A DNA stretch of 6,042 nt from NCBI GenBank assembly GCA_021799155.1, contig JAJZBA010000037.1, positions 1 through 6,042 on the forward strand, written 5' to 3'. This DNA is from a bacterium (GTDB taxonomy: Bacteria; Patescibacteriota; Minisyncoccia; UBA6257; UBA9933). The notes beneath the pieces are model-generated. The model ran no database searches. It was not told the origin of the DNA and saw only the letters and a program-made list of their open reading frames with translations. The position numbers and the translations under genes were made by a program. Below are positions 5,233 through 6,042 of this stretch, piece by piece; position 1 is the stretch's first letter, and the number at the start of each line of letters is the position of its first letter.

Positions 5233-5240
5233 GAGGAGGA
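5233..5240 (+). promoter_or_regulatory. Shine-Dalgarno site of the radical SAM gene
   Basis: GAGGAGGA, with AGGAGG at 5234-5239, four bases before ATG 5244. A second strong RBS in this unit; it fixes the start of the enzyme. Confidence 0.8.
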
Positions 5241-5243
5241 CTT

Positions 5244-6042
5244 ATGAACGAGCTTAATGCTTTAAAAGCACCAATTTCAGTTAATCTTGAATTAACAGAT
5301 AGTTGTAATTTGGCGTGCTTCTTTTGTTTTTGCGCGACTAACAACTATAAAAATGCTTTGCCTATTGCGTCAAATCAAGAAAAACTTAAAAATCTTCACC
5401 GTATACTAGATGTGCTTGCTGAAAATGAAATTTTTGAAATCAGGTGGTTTGGGGGAGAATTCACACTATTAAAAGGTTGGCAAGAATTAGTGGATCACGC
5501 ATACCAACTTGGGTTTTTTATGTCGTTTGTGTCAAATGGCACTAAATTTTCACCCAACGACGCTGATTTCTTGGCAAGCAGAGCCATACAAACAGGTAGC
5601 ATCTCTATCCATGGCATTGGTTTATTACACGATGAGATAGTGCAGAGAAAAGAGGCATTTAATCAAGCTACGAATTCGATACGTATGTTAAGAGACGTCG
5701 GTATTGAGGTGGCTGTTCTTTTTACGCCTAACGAAAAAAATCTCAAACACCTGGAGTTTTTTGTGCGGCAAATGTTAGGAGAATACGGTGCGACAAGCGT
5801 TGGTATAAATCGACTTTTTCAAAGCAATAGATATAATATATTAACGCTTACTCAGTATCGTGATATTTTCCGTATCATTAATTCGCTACACAATGAAAAC
5901 CTGCCGGTTTTTTTCGTTGATGGGTTTCCTTTCTGTAAAATTCCGGTGTGTTATTGGCAATATCTCGGAGCATGCTCGCAAGGTATCGGGTTCGCGCAAG
6001 TCGATTATATGGGAAATATTAAGAATTGTTCAGGTCTAGATC
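5244..6042 (+). CDS. Radical SAM/SPASM-domain enzyme, probable peptide maturase (3'-truncated by window end)
   Basis: 266 codons are present and the frame is still open at the window edge. The radical SAM cluster motif C-x3-C-x2-C is at C21-N-L-A-C25-F-F-C28 after ELTDS, with an extra C30. FGGEF (69-73) is the usual GGE motif binding the SAM amino group, and the β-strand pattern of the partial TIM barrel follows (SFVSNG at 94-99, SISIHG at 119-124). From ~231 the Cys spacing (C231, C236, C244, C262) and ACSQGIGFAQVDYMGNIKNC (243-262) match a SPASM-type domain carrying auxiliary 4Fe-4S clusters. SPASM enzymes typically modify ribosomal peptides (AlbA, anSME, PqqE types). The gene lies 64 bases after the Cys-rich peptide gene, probably in the same transcript through a leaky hairpin. 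The specific reaction cannot be read from sequence; thioether cross-linking of the peptide cysteines is the leading guess. A sulfatase-maturase or an enzyme for another substrate is possible. Confidence 0.88.
   Translation, partial: MNELNALKAPISVNLELTDSCNLACFFCFCATNNYKNALPIASNQEKLKNLHRILDVLAENEIFEIRWFGGEFTLLKGWQELVDHAYQLGFFMSFVSNGTKFSPNDADFLASRAIQTGSISIHGIGLLHDEIVQRKEAFNQATNSIRMLRDVGIEVAVLFTPNEKNLKHLEFFVRQMLGEYGATSVGINRLFQSNRYNILTLTQYRDIFRIINSLHNENLPVFFVDGFPFCKIPVCYWQYLGACSQGIGFAQVDYMGNIKNCSGLD

Overview
The window looks like chromosome of a Candidate Phyla Radiation (Patescibacteria) bacterium, most likely Parcubacteria- or Microgenomates-like. The basis is an AT-rich background, tightly packed genes, degenerate 7-base simple repeats both between and inside genes, a stand-alone PD-(D/E)XK nuclease with terminal Cys pairs, and promoters placed so close to start codons that the mRNAs should be leaderless. 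TGA is used as a stop (mpg), which argues against the UGA=Gly code of Gracilibacteria and Absconditabacteria. The assignment is inference; no marker gene settles the phylum.

Layout, all on the + strand. Positions 1-49 hold the last codons of an unidentified gene. Positions 64-1744 hold a two-gene unit: a RecB/Cas4-like nuclease starting at GTG 79 behind an extended -10 box, then a membrane-anchored CAP/SCP-like protein 7 bases after it. Positions 1745-1904 are non-coding and contain a perfect 40-bp palindrome, near-identical direct repeats and two TTACCGA heptamers. Positions 1882-4840 hold a second unit: promoter, lon (ATP-dependent LonA protease) and mpg (AAG-family 3-methyladenine DNA glycosylase), the two genes overlapping by one base. 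An array of 7-base repeats has become coding sequence inside mpg.

Positions 4841-6042 form a separate unit that appears to be a small ribosomally made, post-translationally modified peptide (RiPP) locus. It has its own promoter, a ~170-nt structured leader, a 44-codon ORF behind a near-perfect Shine-Dalgarno sequence, a GC-rich hairpin plus T-run, and a radical SAM/SPASM enzyme cut off by the window end. The peptide is strongly basic with no acidic residue and ends in a Cys-rich tail (C-x3-C-x3-C-x-C). The proposed logic is abundant precursor, read-through past a partial terminator for a smaller amount of maturase, and radical modification of the Cys-rich tail. This is the most novel part of the window. 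Its transporter or protease, if any, would lie beyond 6042.
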